A stretch of 64,000 nt of DNA from Oceanispirochaeta crateris. GTDB lineage: Bacteria; Spirochaetota; Spirochaetia; DSM-2461. The stretch spans positions 2,956,439-3,020,438 of the forward strand of contig NZ_CP036150.1 in NCBI RefSeq assembly GCF_008329965.1. The letters are read 5' to 3'. The notes under the pieces are model-generated. The model had not been told where the DNA came from. It saw only the letters and a program-made list of their open reading frames with translations, and did not search any database. Numbering within the stretch: position 1 is the first letter of the stretch; the number at the start of each line of letters is the position of its first letter. The translations under genes were made by a program, and so were the position numbers. Shown here one piece after another: positions 30,770 to 40,612 of the stretch.

Positions 30770-32839
30770 ATGAAGATAAGTATGCGAATAGTGTTAAGCG
30801 GTAGTATTATTCTTTTTCTAAGCCTGTTGGGTTTTGGTGTCGGTTCAAAAATAACGGCATCTAATATTTTGGAATCACAAATAAATTCAACACTAAAGAT
30901 ACAGGTTGAAATGAGCGCCAGACTTGTTGAAAACTATATCGAGCAAAATCTATCAATCCTCACAGAACTGGCCATGCGTGAAAGTACAAAATCCATGGAT
31001 TTCAATGTGCAGGACAAAAATCTGACGCCGGATATAGAACGTCTTGGTTTTCTTGGTTTGGGTATTGTTTCTAAGGACGGTCAAACCAGATACATTGACT
31101 CAGATACAACGGCAGACCTGAGTGACAGGGACTACGTAAAACGAGCTTTCAATGGAGAAGCCAACATGTCTGATGTTATTATCAGCAAGGTAACAAATAG
31201 TTCTGTCATCATGTTTGCAGCTCCAATTTTTGTAGAGGGAGTTGTTCAGCAGGTCCTCATTGCCAGAGCCGATGGTAACCATCTGAGTGTTATTACCAAT
31301 TCCCTGGGATATGGACAGCATGGCTATGCCTATCTACTGAACACAAGTGGAATCGTTACAGCACACTCAAATAAAGAATTTGTGATCAATCAGTTTGACC
31401 CCATCAATGAATCTAAAAGCAACCCGGATCTAAAGTCATTAGCCACCGCTTTTGAGGCGATGATCCAAACAAAAATAGGGTTGCAGCATTACTCTTTTAA
31501 TGGAAAGAATATCATCAACGGTTACCACCCCGTAAAGGGTTCTCCATTTATCATCTCCATCGTCGCGATACAGGATGAATTTTTTGCACCGATGCAAACA
31601 CTGACCAATCTTTTTATTGCCTTGGCTGTAGTCATTCTCACTTTATCGATTCTTGGATTCCTCTTCATAGGTAAAACTTTGAGCCGACCCATTATACAAA
31701 CAGCCATGATCCTCAAGGAAATCTCTGAAGGTGCCGGAGATCTGACAGAAAGAATTGATATTTCTTCAAAAGACGAAATTGGCGATATGGCAAGATATTT
31801 CAACCTGACTCTTGAAAAAATACGGAGAACCGTCTTACAGGTAAAGAATCAATCCCAACTTCTTAAAGATGCCGGTGTGAATCTGTCCTCTAATATGGTC
31901 GAGACAGCAGCAGCTATAAATGAAATTACGGCCAATATCCAGAGTATTAAAACCCAAACGGTGAATCAGTCGGCCAGTGTGACCGAAACAAGCGCCACAA
32001 TGGAACAAATCACAAAAGGAATTGAAAAACTAAACCAGTTGATTGAAGATCAGTCGGCCAATGTAACCGAGTCGTCATCAGCTATTGAAGAAATGATGGC
32101 CAATATAGGAAATGTAACACATACACTTGTCAATAATTCTGAAAACATCAAGAGATTGACAGACTCTTCTGAGGACGGAAAGCACCTTTTAGATGGCATA
32201 TCCTTTTCCATTAAAGATGTCGCCAAAGAATCGGAAGGACTATTGGAAATCAGCCAAATCATACAGCACATTGCAAGCCAGACAAACCTCCTCTCCATGA
32301 ATGCAGCCATAGAAGCGGCTCATGCAGGTGAATCAGGTAAGGGTTTTGCAGTCGTTGCCGATGAGATTAGAAAGCTGGCAGAATTATCCAGTGCACAAAC
32401 AAAAACAATCGATAAAGCCTTAAAGAATATTATAAATTCCATCACGGGAGTCACTCATTCCTCTGAAGAAGTATTATCTAAATTCACAATAATTGAAGAG
32501 GAAGTGAAAACTGTTGGAGAACAGGAAACGAGCATCAGAATGGCCATGGAGGAACAGACCGAAGGAAGCAAGCAGGTTCTGGAAGCTATCATGATGCTCA
32601 ATGACATTACTCAAAAAGTACAAATGAGTTCAGAAGAGATGCTTTCCGGTAGTAAGCAGGTATTAATGGAATCTAAAAACATGAACGATATTACTCAGGA
32701 AATTGCAAGCGGAATGAACGAAATGGCAAGTGGGACTGACCAGGTAACAGTCGCTGTAAACCAAGTGAATGAATTGAGTACAGAGAATAATACAAGCATC
32801 GAGGCATTAATTGGGGAAGTCAATAAATTTAAGGTGTAA
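30770..32839 (+). CDS. Methyl-accepting chemotaxis protein with double-Cache sensor
   Basis: 689 residues from the ATG at 30770 (GAGAGGACA upstream); an upstream TTG at 30743 is unlikely. TM1 at ~10-30, an extracytoplasmic dCache_1-type region (~35-275; [40 protein letters not shown]), TM2 at ~280-303, HAMP ([20 protein letters not shown]), then a long coiled-coil signalling domain with the hairpin tip [20 protein letters not shown] and [10 protein letters not shown]. It has no C-terminal CheR/CheB tether peptide. It reports ligand binding to CheA/CheW for flagellar control. Confidence 0.95.
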   Translation: MKISMRIVLSGSIILFLSLLGFGVGSKITASNILESQINSTLKIQVEMSARLVENYIEQNLSILTELAMRESTKSMDFNVQDKNLTPDIERLGFLGLGIVSKDGQTRYIDSDTTADLSDRDYVKRAFNGEANMSDVIISKVTNSSVIMFAAPIFVEGVVQQVLIARADGNHLSVITNSLGYGQHGYAYLLNTSGIVTAHSNKEFVINQFDPINESKSNPDLKSLATAFEAMIQTKIGLQHYSFNGKNIINGYHPVKGSPFIISIVAIQDEFFAPMQTLTNLFIALAVVILTLSILGFLFIGKTLSRPIIQTAMILKEISEGAGDLTERIDISSKDEIGDMARYFNLTLEKIRRTVLQVKNQSQLLKDAGVNLSSNMVETAAAINEITANIQSIKTQTVNQSASVTETSATMEQITKGIEKLNQLIEDQSANVTESSSAIEEMMANIGNVTHTLVNNSENIKRLTDSSEDGKHLLDGISFSIKDVAKESEGLLEISQIIQHIASQTNLLSMNAAIEAAHAGESGKGFAVVADEIRKLAELSSAQTKTIDKALKNIINSITGVTHSSEEVLSKFTIIEEEVKTVGEQETSIRMAMEEQTEGSKQVLEAIMMLNDITQKVQMSSEEMLSGSKQVLMESKNMNDITQEIASGMNEMASGTDQVTVAVNQVNELSTENNTSIEALIGEVNKFKV

Positions 32840-32979
32840 GTACATCGCAGGACATCCAGTTTCCCTTGAAACATATGTTAAGGGATACGAGAGCACCTAC
32901 CGGTCTATTGGATTGGAATTAGATCTTAGAATCATTCATACTTAAAGTTACTCAATAGGTCTATTAAGAGGAGATTGTA

Positions 32980-34101
32980 GTGGAAAAAAAATATGTAGTT
33001 TTTATTGTACTCATTCTCTTTATTTTACCCTATGCACTTTTGGCACAGGTGACCGTAATAACACCGACTGTTGTCCCAACGGGAGATCCTGCCTTAGATG
33101 ATTTTATGAATGACGCTCTTGCAACAGTCACCAATGAATTAACAGCGGAAATCAATACTCAGATTCAGCCCTATATCGGACAGGAAGATCTGGCACTGGG
33201 GTTTGCCAATGCGGGAGCGACCTCAACACATACGGGTACACAGCGAAATTATAATGATTATAAAATTTTTGCTCTTACCTTAGGTTCTGGTTTTGCATTC
33301 TCCGCCCCATCTACCAATAGTGTCGTTATTGCAGAAGCCATAAACAACATTGAAACAGAGGGTGATATCTACTTCGGTGCTGCCGCACAACCTATAACAG
33401 CCACCCTGGGTATTAACATGGATCACTTTGTTGAAAATCTTTATGGAGCCGTCAAGTTCGGTTATGCGGATATTTCTGCCGGAACCATCAGCGATGATTT
33501 TTCCTTTAAGACTCTTAGCCTTGGTGCTTTTTTAAACTACCAGTTCCTTGATGGAAGAAAGCTCCCTCTGGGAATATTGCGCTGGCGCGGATTGTCTTTA
33601 GGAAGCGGTGTTCTGTACCAGAGAAACAAATCGGGGTTTAAGATAAATTTTCCGGTTGATCCGGTTTCTACAGGAGATATTTCTGATGGTAGTAATACCT
33701 ACAATGCAGAAATCAGCATAAACCCCACACTGACCATGGGGGTAACTTCCAATTCTTGGACTATTCCTCTTGAGGCAACAACCGGGGTCCGCCTCCTTTG
33801 GCTCCTCGATTTAAACATTGGAGCAGGGGTCGATGTCGCCTTTGGAAATTCCGAAGTCAAAGTGAATCTGGACAGCCCGGTCGTTGCCTCAGAGAGTTCT
33901 GATCTATTGGAATTTAACGATGGATCGGCGAACATTGATCTTGGAACGAATAGTGATGGACCACAATTTATCCGTCCCCGTCTGACTGCGGGGCTTGGAT
34001 TGAATATCGGTCCGGTTAAACTCGATATACCTCTGATGTACTACTTTGACAGCGAAGGAAACAGTTTCATGATGGGAGTGAATGCTGGAATTGTCTGGTA
34101 G
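32980..34101 (+). CDS. Secreted beta-barrel-like outer membrane protein, unknown function
   Basis: 373 residues from a GTG with AGGAGA upstream. The signal peptide (VVFIVLILFILPYALLA) ends before QVTVITPTV. The mature protein alternates short amphipathic strands with Gly/Asn/Asp-rich turns (GVTSNSWTIPLEATTGVRLL, RPRLTAGLGLNIGPVKLDIP) and ends in an aromatic (GVNAGIVW), as outer-membrane barrels do. I recognise no named family. It lies upstream of the OmpA-like and PKD-like genes on the same strand, but a separate promoter precedes those, so it is probably its own unit. Confidence 0.7.
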   Translation: MEKKYVVFIVLILFILPYALLAQVTVITPTVVPTGDPALDDFMNDALATVTNELTAEINTQIQPYIGQEDLALGFANAGATSTHTGTQRNYNDYKIFALTLGSGFAFSAPSTNSVVIAEAINNIETEGDIYFGAAAQPITATLGINMDHFVENLYGAVKFGYADISAGTISDDFSFKTLSLGAFLNYQFLDGRKLPLGILRWRGLSLGSGVLYQRNKSGFKINFPVDPVSTGDISDGSNTYNAEISINPTLTMGVTSNSWTIPLEATTGVRLLWLLDLNIGAGVDVAFGNSEVKVNLDSPVVASESSDLLEFNDGSANIDLGTNSDGPQFIRPRLTAGLGLNIGPVKLDIPLMYYFDSEGNSFMMGVNAGIVW

Positions 34102-34274
34102 AGATTCTTCAGTTAGCCGGCTTTATCCACACACTTTCTTAAAGCGACAGAGATTCCTCTGGTAATTGTCAAACTGCCAACTCTTTTGGTTCGCCTGCGC
34201 CAATGCAGAATAAATTTCTGAGCTATCAAAAAAACAGAAAGCAAGTCCGAATCTATAAAGTTGACAGTAAAGCG
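34102..34274. other. Intergenic stretch with no convincing gene
   Basis: Between the barrel-like gene and the OmpA promoter. The minus strand (34123-34314) has a 63-codon frame ending AQANQKSWQFDNYQRNLCRF that reads protein-like but has no ribosome binding site and no family I recognise; it may be a gene remnant or chance. Confidence 0.4.
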
Positions 34275-34303
34275 TTGAATTTTTTAAAGTACATTTGTAT
34301 ACT
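34275..34303 (+). promoter_or_regulatory. Sigma-70-type promoter for the OmpA-like gene
   Basis: TTGAAT at 34275-34280 and TATACT at 34298-34303 with a 17-bp spacer, about 118 bases before the OmpA-like start. The same TTGAAT-17-TATA layout precedes the lipoprotein gene at 42111-43043. Confidence 0.65.
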
Positions 34304-34421
34304 ATTACCCGCACACATTAATGAATATGTATTTTCATATATGCATTGGTGTGCATTTTTTATGTGTCTTTAAAATTTTTCCCGATTTTTAAGATATGTG
34401 AAGACAGAAAGGAATCATACT

Positions 34422-36014
34422 ATGAAAAGAAACAAGATTTTAAAACCCTGTATACTCCTGGCTATGGTAGTCATCGGAAGTCAATCCATTTGGTCCCAAC
34501 AGTCCGATCGATTACCTCTGGTAAATGAACACCAGCCCTTGAATTGGGAAGATATAAGTTTGTCATTACTGGTCAAGGAGGTCGAAGCCGCTGCTAAGGA
34601 CGAGAAGTTAGAAGATTTCGCAGTTGTTGTCCGAGACAATACCATCTCGATTACCTATCGGGACCTGCAATTTCCACCGGATTCACCGGAGATTACACCT
34701 GAAACGAAAACCAAAATTGAAAGTCTTGCAAAAACACTCGAACGGTTCTCGAACCTGAGACTTTTAGTGGAAGGCCACACAGCCCAAGTTCCAGAGGATA
34801 CTGACGATGGGACCCTTTTATCCGGTCAGCGAGCAAATGCGGTGGCAAACACGATTGCAGGCACAGGCCTCTTTCCCCGAGAAATGATTTCTGCAGTAGG
34901 TCAGGGGCAATACCTTCCTATTGCCGACAATGATACGCCCGAGGGCCGGGCATTAAACCGTCGGGTTGAGATCTCTATCTCTGATGAAATAGAAGAAGAA
35001 CGGACCGCACCCCAATCGGTTTGGTGGAAACAGCTAACCGACTGGAAAAATCCAGGAGCTGCAGTTTTTGTTGTTGATTCCCGATTGACCGACGAAGCCG
35101 CAGTTCGGCAAGTTCTGACCGAGGAAGCCGGACGGACCGGCGCTGAGATTGGCGAACTACCCATATTTCAAACCAACCAGGGTATTGCTGTTACTTACGA
35201 CCAAGCCGAATTCACCGAACTGAATCGGCCAACTCTCGCTACCAGTAATGAAATGATTTTTATTTCCGATACACTGACAAAGCTTGATCCCGATACCCAG
35301 GTAAGAATTGGCGGCTTTGGTGAAAGCATCCCCGAGGAGCAGGTCTCCGATCGTCACTACTTTCTTGGCCTAGTGGCAGCCAAGGATTCAAAGATTCAAC
35401 CATCATCAACTCTTATCGGAGACAAACCTCAGACCTTTCTTTTTGTACAGGACTGTGCTGAGGCAACTGGCATCATCCATGGTTTTGAAATCTCAGCAAA
35501 TGGATCATTACCTTATGCCCGTTATGGTGAATTTTCCGATGCTGGTATCGGTGCCGGAGCCAAGTTTGATATTTTGATTCCTAAATTTCAACATCTCCAT
35601 GGCTTAGCCCCTCTTCGTTTTGGCCTAGCCGTGGAAGGATTATATCACATCCCGGACCAGACCAGTTCGGTCGAAAGTCTTAATGAATTTGATTGGATGG
35701 TTACTGTCGGCTACGCCGTTGAGGTGAGCCCTAGATTTTTCATCACTCCCCACCTCGGCTATGGAGGAACAGTTCAAGTCCTGGAATATACCCAGGAAAA
35801 AAGCTCCACGGCCTTTACACCGGTAAATGGGCAATCCCATTACAGTCAAACCTTGGGCCTCGAATTGGACCTTGCCTTAAAACCGGCCTCATGGATTATG
35901 GGAGAAACCACACAGCTGGGATTATTCCTCCGCCCCGGATATCGGATATTTTTCGATGAAAACTTTTTAGGCCATTCGGTCACGGCTAAAGTCGGCGTCC
36001 GATTCTATTTCTAA
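34422..36014 (+). CDS. OmpA-domain protein with C-terminal barrel-like region
   Basis: 530 residues from the ATG at 34422, which has AAGGA upstream. Signal peptide to about residue 25 (LLAMVVIGSQSIWSQ). An OmpA-like peptidoglycan-binding domain lies at ~70-195: LRLLVEGHTAQVP, SGQRANAVANTI and GRALNRRVEISI. A second, weaker OmpA-like half follows (~215-340; EMIFISDTLTKLDPDTQVRI). The C-terminal ~190 residues look like a barrel (PRFFITPHLGYGG ending TAKVGVRFYF). This order, OmpA domain before the barrel, is the reverse of classical OmpA. It lies 16 bases before the PKD-like lipoprotein gene and is probably co-transcribed. Confidence 0.83.
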   Translation: MKRNKILKPCILLAMVVIGSQSIWSQQSDRLPLVNEHQPLNWEDISLSLLVKEVEAAAKDEKLEDFAVVVRDNTISITYRDLQFPPDSPEITPETKTKIESLAKTLERFSNLRLLVEGHTAQVPEDTDDGTLLSGQRANAVANTIAGTGLFPREMISAVGQGQYLPIADNDTPEGRALNRRVEISISDEIEEERTAPQSVWWKQLTDWKNPGAAVFVVDSRLTDEAAVRQVLTEEAGRTGAEIGELPIFQTNQGIAVTYDQAEFTELNRPTLATSNEMIFISDTLTKLDPDTQVRIGGFGESIPEEQVSDRHYFLGLVAAKDSKIQPSSTLIGDKPQTFLFVQDCAEATGIIHGFEISANGSLPYARYGEFSDAGIGAGAKFDILIPKFQHLHGLAPLRFGLAVEGLYHIPDQTSSVESLNEFDWMVTVGYAVEVSPRFFITPHLGYGGTVQVLEYTQEKSSTAFTPVNGQSHYSQTLGLELDLALKPASWIMGETTQLGLFLRPGYRIFFDENFLGHSVTAKVGVRFYF

Positions 36015-36030
36015 ACACAAGGAATTTGCA

Positions 36031-37614
36031 ATGAATAAAACAAATAATACACCAGGAATATTTCTTAAGACCGGCCTTAAAGCTTGCGTTCTGGTCCTTA
36101 TTTTCATCCTGAGCTCCTGTTCCGAGATGCTTACCAGTAATCCAAACCGTCCACCCATATCTTTGATGGAGCAAAGTGATTATACACTTTACCCAGGTAT
36201 AGAGCAGCTGCTGGATCTAAGTGATTCAGTAGATGCTGACAACCAGACTCTCACTTATAAATGGGAGGTGATTACTGAACCATCAGAGAATGCTGCACGC
36301 CTTGTCGTTGATACGACGGATTCGTCAAAGGCAGTATTCTCTTCAGAAATTCCGGGTCAATACAAACTGCTTGCTGCAGTTGTAGATGAATATAATCTTC
36401 AAGATGATACCTTTGTCACTATCACGGTTACACACAATGCTCCCACAGCCCTGGCCGGAACCGGTGCCGTCAGATATCCGGGTGTTCCGGTTACTTTGAG
36501 TGCCAGTGCTGAAGATGATGATCCGGATGGACCTGAATCTATGACATACAGCTGGGAAGTGGTAAGTCAACCGGCCCTGAACAGCGAATACTTTCTTAGC
36601 GATGGAACGACTTTGACGCCTACTTTCACCACAAGCTTCTATGCCGTTGGTGAAACAGATTATGTAACTGTACCAAGCTATCTTGGTGATTACACACTTA
36701 GGTTGACTGCAACTGATGAGTGGGGTTTGACGGGGACTTCTGATGTAACAATAACTGTTGCCAATGCTGCGCCGGGGGCAGATGCGGGAGTCGACTCAAT
36801 TGGAGCGATTGATGCTGATGATCCCCTTACTTTAACAGGCTCGGGAGGTGGCGCTGAGGAGACCTCCCGCCGTAATACCTGGCAGTACCGATGGAGTGTT
36901 ACGGATCAGCCCGAAGGTTCAGCACTGTCCCTAAGCAATACAGACTGGACCAATCCATCGGATCCCGATAGCACCAACACCGCAGTGGCAGATTTTACAC
37001 CGGAGACATCGGGAAGTGATGCGAAGCCTGGTGAAGGGGTCTATACTTTAGCTCTTGAGGTCCGGGATGAATACGGGGCAACCAGTACAGATTCGATGAT
37101 TGTTGCGACCAGCGGCAATACCACACCGGTGGTTGGAGCACCGCTTATAACAGCAAGCGATGGGATGTTTGGTGATGGATCATCAGGCGCTCCCTACCGC
37201 GATGATGATACAAGTGGTTCTGATGACAGTAATGATACAGTCAACCTTGATGGTGTCATCGCGACCAATGCAGAAGACGACACAATGACCGTCACCTGGC
37301 AGCTGCACTCACTCCCAACGGGTGTCGAGCAGCTCCGCTTTCGGGTCGACGGAGGTGGAGATCAACTGTATAGCCCCGGGGACACATTGAAGAGTCAGGA
37401 TGTCGTGGACGGTTTAGAAGCGGATTTTGAGCTTGATATTGCTCCCGCGACTAACCTGACCGGAGCGTTTGTGAACACTGACAGCACCAAAGATGACGCT
37501 TCTTCCTATCCTGATGCGGATTGGGATGTAGCTATAAGTATCATAGCCAATGATGGCGCGGTATCGAGTGACCCGGAAGTTCAATATTTTGATTTCTACA
37601 CACCCACACCGTAA
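36031..37614 (+). CDS. PKD-like repeat lipoprotein
   Basis: 527 residues. A signal peptide ends in a lipobox (IFILSSCSEM). The body is a chain of three to four Ig/PKD-like repeats of ~90-110 residues, each with the pattern D-x-D...LTYKWEV...P...G.Y.L...V.DE (LTYKWEVITEPSE, MTYSWEVVSQPA, WQYRWSVTDQPEG, MTVTWQLHSLPTG). Such repeats make extended surface stalks for adhesion or carbohydrate/protein contact. It is acidic and Thr/Ser/Asp-rich with few cysteines. It follows the OmpA-like gene by 16 bases with an AAGGA site, suggesting an OmpA-anchored surface pair. Ligand unknown. Confidence 0.83.
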   Translation: MNKTNNTPGIFLKTGLKACVLVLIFILSSCSEMLTSNPNRPPISLMEQSDYTLYPGIEQLLDLSDSVDADNQTLTYKWEVITEPSENAARLVVDTTDSSKAVFSSEIPGQYKLLAAVVDEYNLQDDTFVTITVTHNAPTALAGTGAVRYPGVPVTLSASAEDDDPDGPESMTYSWEVVSQPALNSEYFLSDGTTLTPTFTTSFYAVGETDYVTVPSYLGDYTLRLTATDEWGLTGTSDVTITVANAAPGADAGVDSIGAIDADDPLTLTGSGGGAEETSRRNTWQYRWSVTDQPEGSALSLSNTDWTNPSDPDSTNTAVADFTPETSGSDAKPGEGVYTLALEVRDEYGATSTDSMIVATSGNTTPVVGAPLITASDGMFGDGSSGAPYRDDDTSGSDDSNDTVNLDGVIATNAEDDTMTVTWQLHSLPTGVEQLRFRVDGGGDQLYSPGDTLKSQDVVDGLEADFELDIAPATNLTGAFVNTDSTKDDASSYPDADWDVAISIIANDGAVSSDPEVQYFDFYTPTP

Positions 37615-37619
37615 TTTTT

Positions 37620-37675
37620 TAGCCCTGAGTTACTCCATGCCTCAGTGAATGAGAGCGTGGAGCAACTCAGGGCTA
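37620..37675. terminator. Long hairpin between convergent genes
   Basis: TAGCCCTGAGTT at 37620-37631 pairs with AACTCAGGGCTA at 37664-37675, and inner CTCCA/TGGAG and CTCA/TGAG segments pair as well. Neither strand has a clean U-tract after the stem, so it may be a weak terminator or a 3'-end stabiliser. Confidence 0.55.
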
Positions 37676-37759
37676 AGCCATCCTATATTTATTTACTTTT
37701 CACCATCTGATGAAAGATTCAAGCCGACAGGGCTGGCTGAAAATCTTCCATTTTCAATA

Positions 37760-39235
37760 TTAATCTGCATCCCGAACAAGTAAAGCATAGTTATAGAGTA
37801 CAATATAATCTGCCGCATTTTCTGAGGCACTCAAATCAAAGAGTGTGGTCTCATCAGATGGATCAAAATCGTAGGGATATTCTTCTCCATAGAGTTTAGA
37901 CCAAAGTTCTCGGGATAGTGCAGGAGCCTGGGTGGCTGTACCTGTAACATCCTTGTAATCATTTCGCATAGCACCTGGCCCATGTGTGTCGACGAAGTCG
38001 GCCACAGTAGCGTCTACAGTGACGAAAGACTCTACTTCATTTTCCATAGGATCATTGACATCTTCCGGAGGAGGTCCCATCTGTTCTCCTCCTTCGGGTC
38101 CCTGGCCGGCAGGCACACCGCCTGTCATCAGATTAATACCATAGGCTTTACCGAAGGCAAAATAGAGTGCCGTGTCTGGAAAGTCACCACAGGTTGTACT
38201 GGTCCACATATAGCTATCGGTCCGGCTCAAGTCAAAGTAATCAGAGTCAGTTGCCGGAAGCTCAGAAATGCCGTACTGAACGATGCTCTGAAGTTCCTTG
38301 GCATCGGGAAGACGCCAGTCACTGTATCCAAGATATTGAGCTGCATTCATGTTCTGAACCCAGACCAGAGTATCCACCCAGGTACGTCCAAGACCAAAAT
38401 TCTCATCATCCTCAGAACGAAGAGTTCCATCATCATTCACTGCACCGCTGTCTTTCTGAGACCACATTAAACCTGTGGCCTGGTCGGTGATGGTGCCATC
38501 CCTATTGTCAGTAAAATCATTGACACCATAAACACCTTCTTCGCCGCGTACTGCCCGGACTCCTGCCGGAATGGAAGAACCCGATGTTGAACCATCAAGG
38601 GAATAACCGTCCCCATAGGATTTCAGATGACCGTCCGCCCAGTTAAATCCATAATTTTTTTCCATCTCTTCATATTCATTTTCAGCAGGGATTCTGGTGA
38701 CACTGCTAGTCCAATAAGACCCAGTATATGGCCGACCTTCATCATAAAAAAAATCAAAATAGTCAGAGTCTATATAGGGGACACTTTGGTTGGTATCCCC
38801 GACATTCAATTGACCATCGAGATTAGCAAGAGAAAAGGATTCTTTAATCGTAGGGAGTCTCCAATCAGTATACCCTCCAAGTTCCAGCTTCTCGACATAC
38901 TCCATGGCTTCATCGTAGGTCATCTTATCTTTTGGCGGAGTTTGCTGCCACATAAGCCCTGTATTATCGTCGGTAACAGTACCATCACCATTATCGGTGT
39001 ACAAAGGCCTGATTCCCTCGTATTGAGCATCCTGGCCATACAAAGGATCTCCTGGCTCTGGTTCTTCGATAATATTACCATGGGTATCATAAAATTTAGT
39101 CTGCATAGCATCAGTCACTACAAATTTGACTTTTGGTGACTCTTGAGTCAGCTCTTTCCCATTTGTTTGACATCCTATAACGGTTATTGAAACACCGAGA
39201 ACAGCCGCGATAACAGCTGATTTAAAAAGATTCAC
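37760..39235 (-). CDS. Lipoprotein with two DUF1566 (Lcl C-terminal) domains
   Basis: 491 residues from a GTG with AAGGAG upstream. The lipobox is in VSITVIGCQTNG. Two homologous DUF1566/Lcl_C modules are plain: the first at ~80-230 (DNGDGTVTDDNTGLMWQQ, GGYTDWRLPTIKE), the second at ~240-370 (DNRDGTITDQATGLMWSQ, GYSDWRLPDAKELQS). A Gly/Pro-rich linker and a C-terminal ~100-residue tail of unknown fold follow. Lcl-type domains occur in collagen-like surface proteins and in many secreted proteins of aquatic bacteria; the function is not established. It faces the PKD-like gene and is divergent from the AraC regulator at 39337-40491, which may control it. Confidence 0.88.
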   Translation of the reverse strand: MNLFKSAVIAAVLGVSITVIGCQTNGKELTQESPKVKFVVTDAMQTKFYDTHGNIIEEPEPGDPLYGQDAQYEGIRPLYTDNGDGTVTDDNTGLMWQQTPPKDKMTYDEAMEYVEKLELGGYTDWRLPTIKESFSLANLDGQLNVGDTNQSVPYIDSDYFDFFYDEGRPYTGSYWTSSVTRIPAENEYEEMEKNYGFNWADGHLKSYGDGYSLDGSTSGSSIPAGVRAVRGEEGVYGVNDFTDNRDGTITDQATGLMWSQKDSGAVNDDGTLRSEDDENFGLGRTWVDTLVWVQNMNAAQYLGYSDWRLPDAKELQSIVQYGISELPATDSDYFDLSRTDSYMWTSTTCGDFPDTALYFAFGKAYGINLMTGGVPAGQGPEGGEQMGPPPEDVNDPMENEVESFVTVDATVADFVDTHGPGAMRNDYKDVTGTATQAPALSRELWSKLYGEEYPYDFDPSDETTLFDLSASENAADYIVLYNYALLVRDAD

Positions 39236-39336
39236 TCCAATACTCCTTAGTCATTAATTCTGATTTCTATTGTATATATTTCTAAGGTAATGAACTTCCG
39301 CTTCGACCGAAACGAAATAAGTGTTATTATCACTTT

Positions 39337-40491
39337 ATGTTTAATGCTCTGGATTTATTACTAGCCATGGGGCTTGCCTGGATGGTATCTGGTATATGCT
39401 TAATCACCCTGAACAGGGACCATATTGTATCTGCCCATTCGGCCATTTTTTTGTTATGTATTTTTGGATTAACAATCCTGGACAATCTATTCCGTCCCGA
39501 AATACTGCCTGATCCAATATTGTCAGGAATTTTAATATTAACCCGCAGCAGTTATTTTCTGATTGGACCGACTCTCTATCTTTATACAAACAACCTTCTA
39601 AATCAGAGAGAGAAACGACAAGTGGAATGGTTACATTACATCCCTTTTGCAATAATGGTAATTTATAAAGTCCTGAATCCCTCCGCACTATATCCTGAAG
39701 ATGTAACTTCAGGCATACCTGTGGGTACAGTTCTAGATCACATCCTGGATCTTATGGCGATTGTCTCGAGAGTTCTGTATAGCATTTTTGTAATCGATAT
39801 GATCAGAAGACATAAATCTACTGTGACAGACTTTTATTCAAGTAAAACCTATAGAAATACTCTCTCATGGTTATATTATCTGGTGATCTTTTATTTGGGA
39901 CTCTTTCTATTTAATTTCATTATTTTGCTTTTCCCCCCATCTGCTCATAGTTTTCACCAGACAACAGCTCTTATCATCCGGATTTTCCCGGCCCTACTCT
40001 TCATTTTTCTTTATTCACTCTTTGCTCACAATCAGTCTGAGATTGAAAGTTATGGTGATTATTTAAATAGGGGTAAGACAAAATCAGAGGAAACCAGGGA
40101 AAAGTACAAATCTTCCAATCTGTCTCCCAGGGAAACTCATCGAATATATGAACAACTCAATTTCCACATTAACCAAAATAGTTTGCATACTGATCCTGAT
40201 CTTACCTTAAGGACACTCTCTGAAAAGATGGGGATAACGACTCATCATCTCTCGGAGTCGATCAACAAAGAGTCAGGGAATAATTTCTATGGCTACATTA
40301 ATGGACTACGTATTAAAGAATTTCTCAAAGCTGTCAAGGAAGACAAATTCCCCTCTTTTACAATAACAGGTATCGCCCTGGAATGCGGATTTAAATCCAT
40401 AACGGCTTTTTACACAAATTTCAAAAAAGAGATGGGCATGACTCCTAAGGAATTTATCAAAGGTTTAGAAAAGAATGAGACCTCCCGGTAG
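39337..40491 (+). CDS. Membrane-bound AraC-family regulator (N-terminal 7TM-like region)
   Basis: 384 residues. The first ~235 hold about seven hydrophobic segments, a layout known from membrane-bound AraC regulators. A short polar linker leads to a double HTH of the AraC type (~290-375): LTLRTLSEKMGITTHHLSES and ITGIALECGFKSITAFYTNF, ending MTPKEFIKGL. It should bind DNA while anchored in the inner membrane and sense a membrane or periplasmic signal. It is divergent from the DUF1566 lipoprotein. A second, broken copy of its HTH is at 43366-43669 with high DNA similarity. Confidence 0.88.
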   Translation: MFNALDLLLAMGLAWMVSGICLITLNRDHIVSAHSAIFLLCIFGLTILDNLFRPEILPDPILSGILILTRSSYFLIGPTLYLYTNNLLNQREKRQVEWLHYIPFAIMVIYKVLNPSALYPEDVTSGIPVGTVLDHILDLMAIVSRVLYSIFVIDMIRRHKSTVTDFYSSKTYRNTLSWLYYLVIFYLGLFLFNFIILLFPPSAHSFHQTTALIIRIFPALLFIFLYSLFAHNQSEIESYGDYLNRGKTKSEETREKYKSSNLSPRETHRIYEQLNFHINQNSLHTDPDLTLRTLSEKMGITTHHLSESINKESGNNFYGYINGLRIKEFLKAVKEDKFPSFTITGIALECGFKSITAFYTNFKKEMGMTPKEFIKGLEKNETSR

Positions 40492-40612
40492 AATAGTTTC
40501 AGGACCAAAGGAAATGAAATATCTTTTGATCCTCCCTATGGGAGAGGAGAACAATCTAATATTTTCTTCCTGACCAGTTAGAATTTTTCTACTAATTTTC
40601 CCTATAAGAAAA

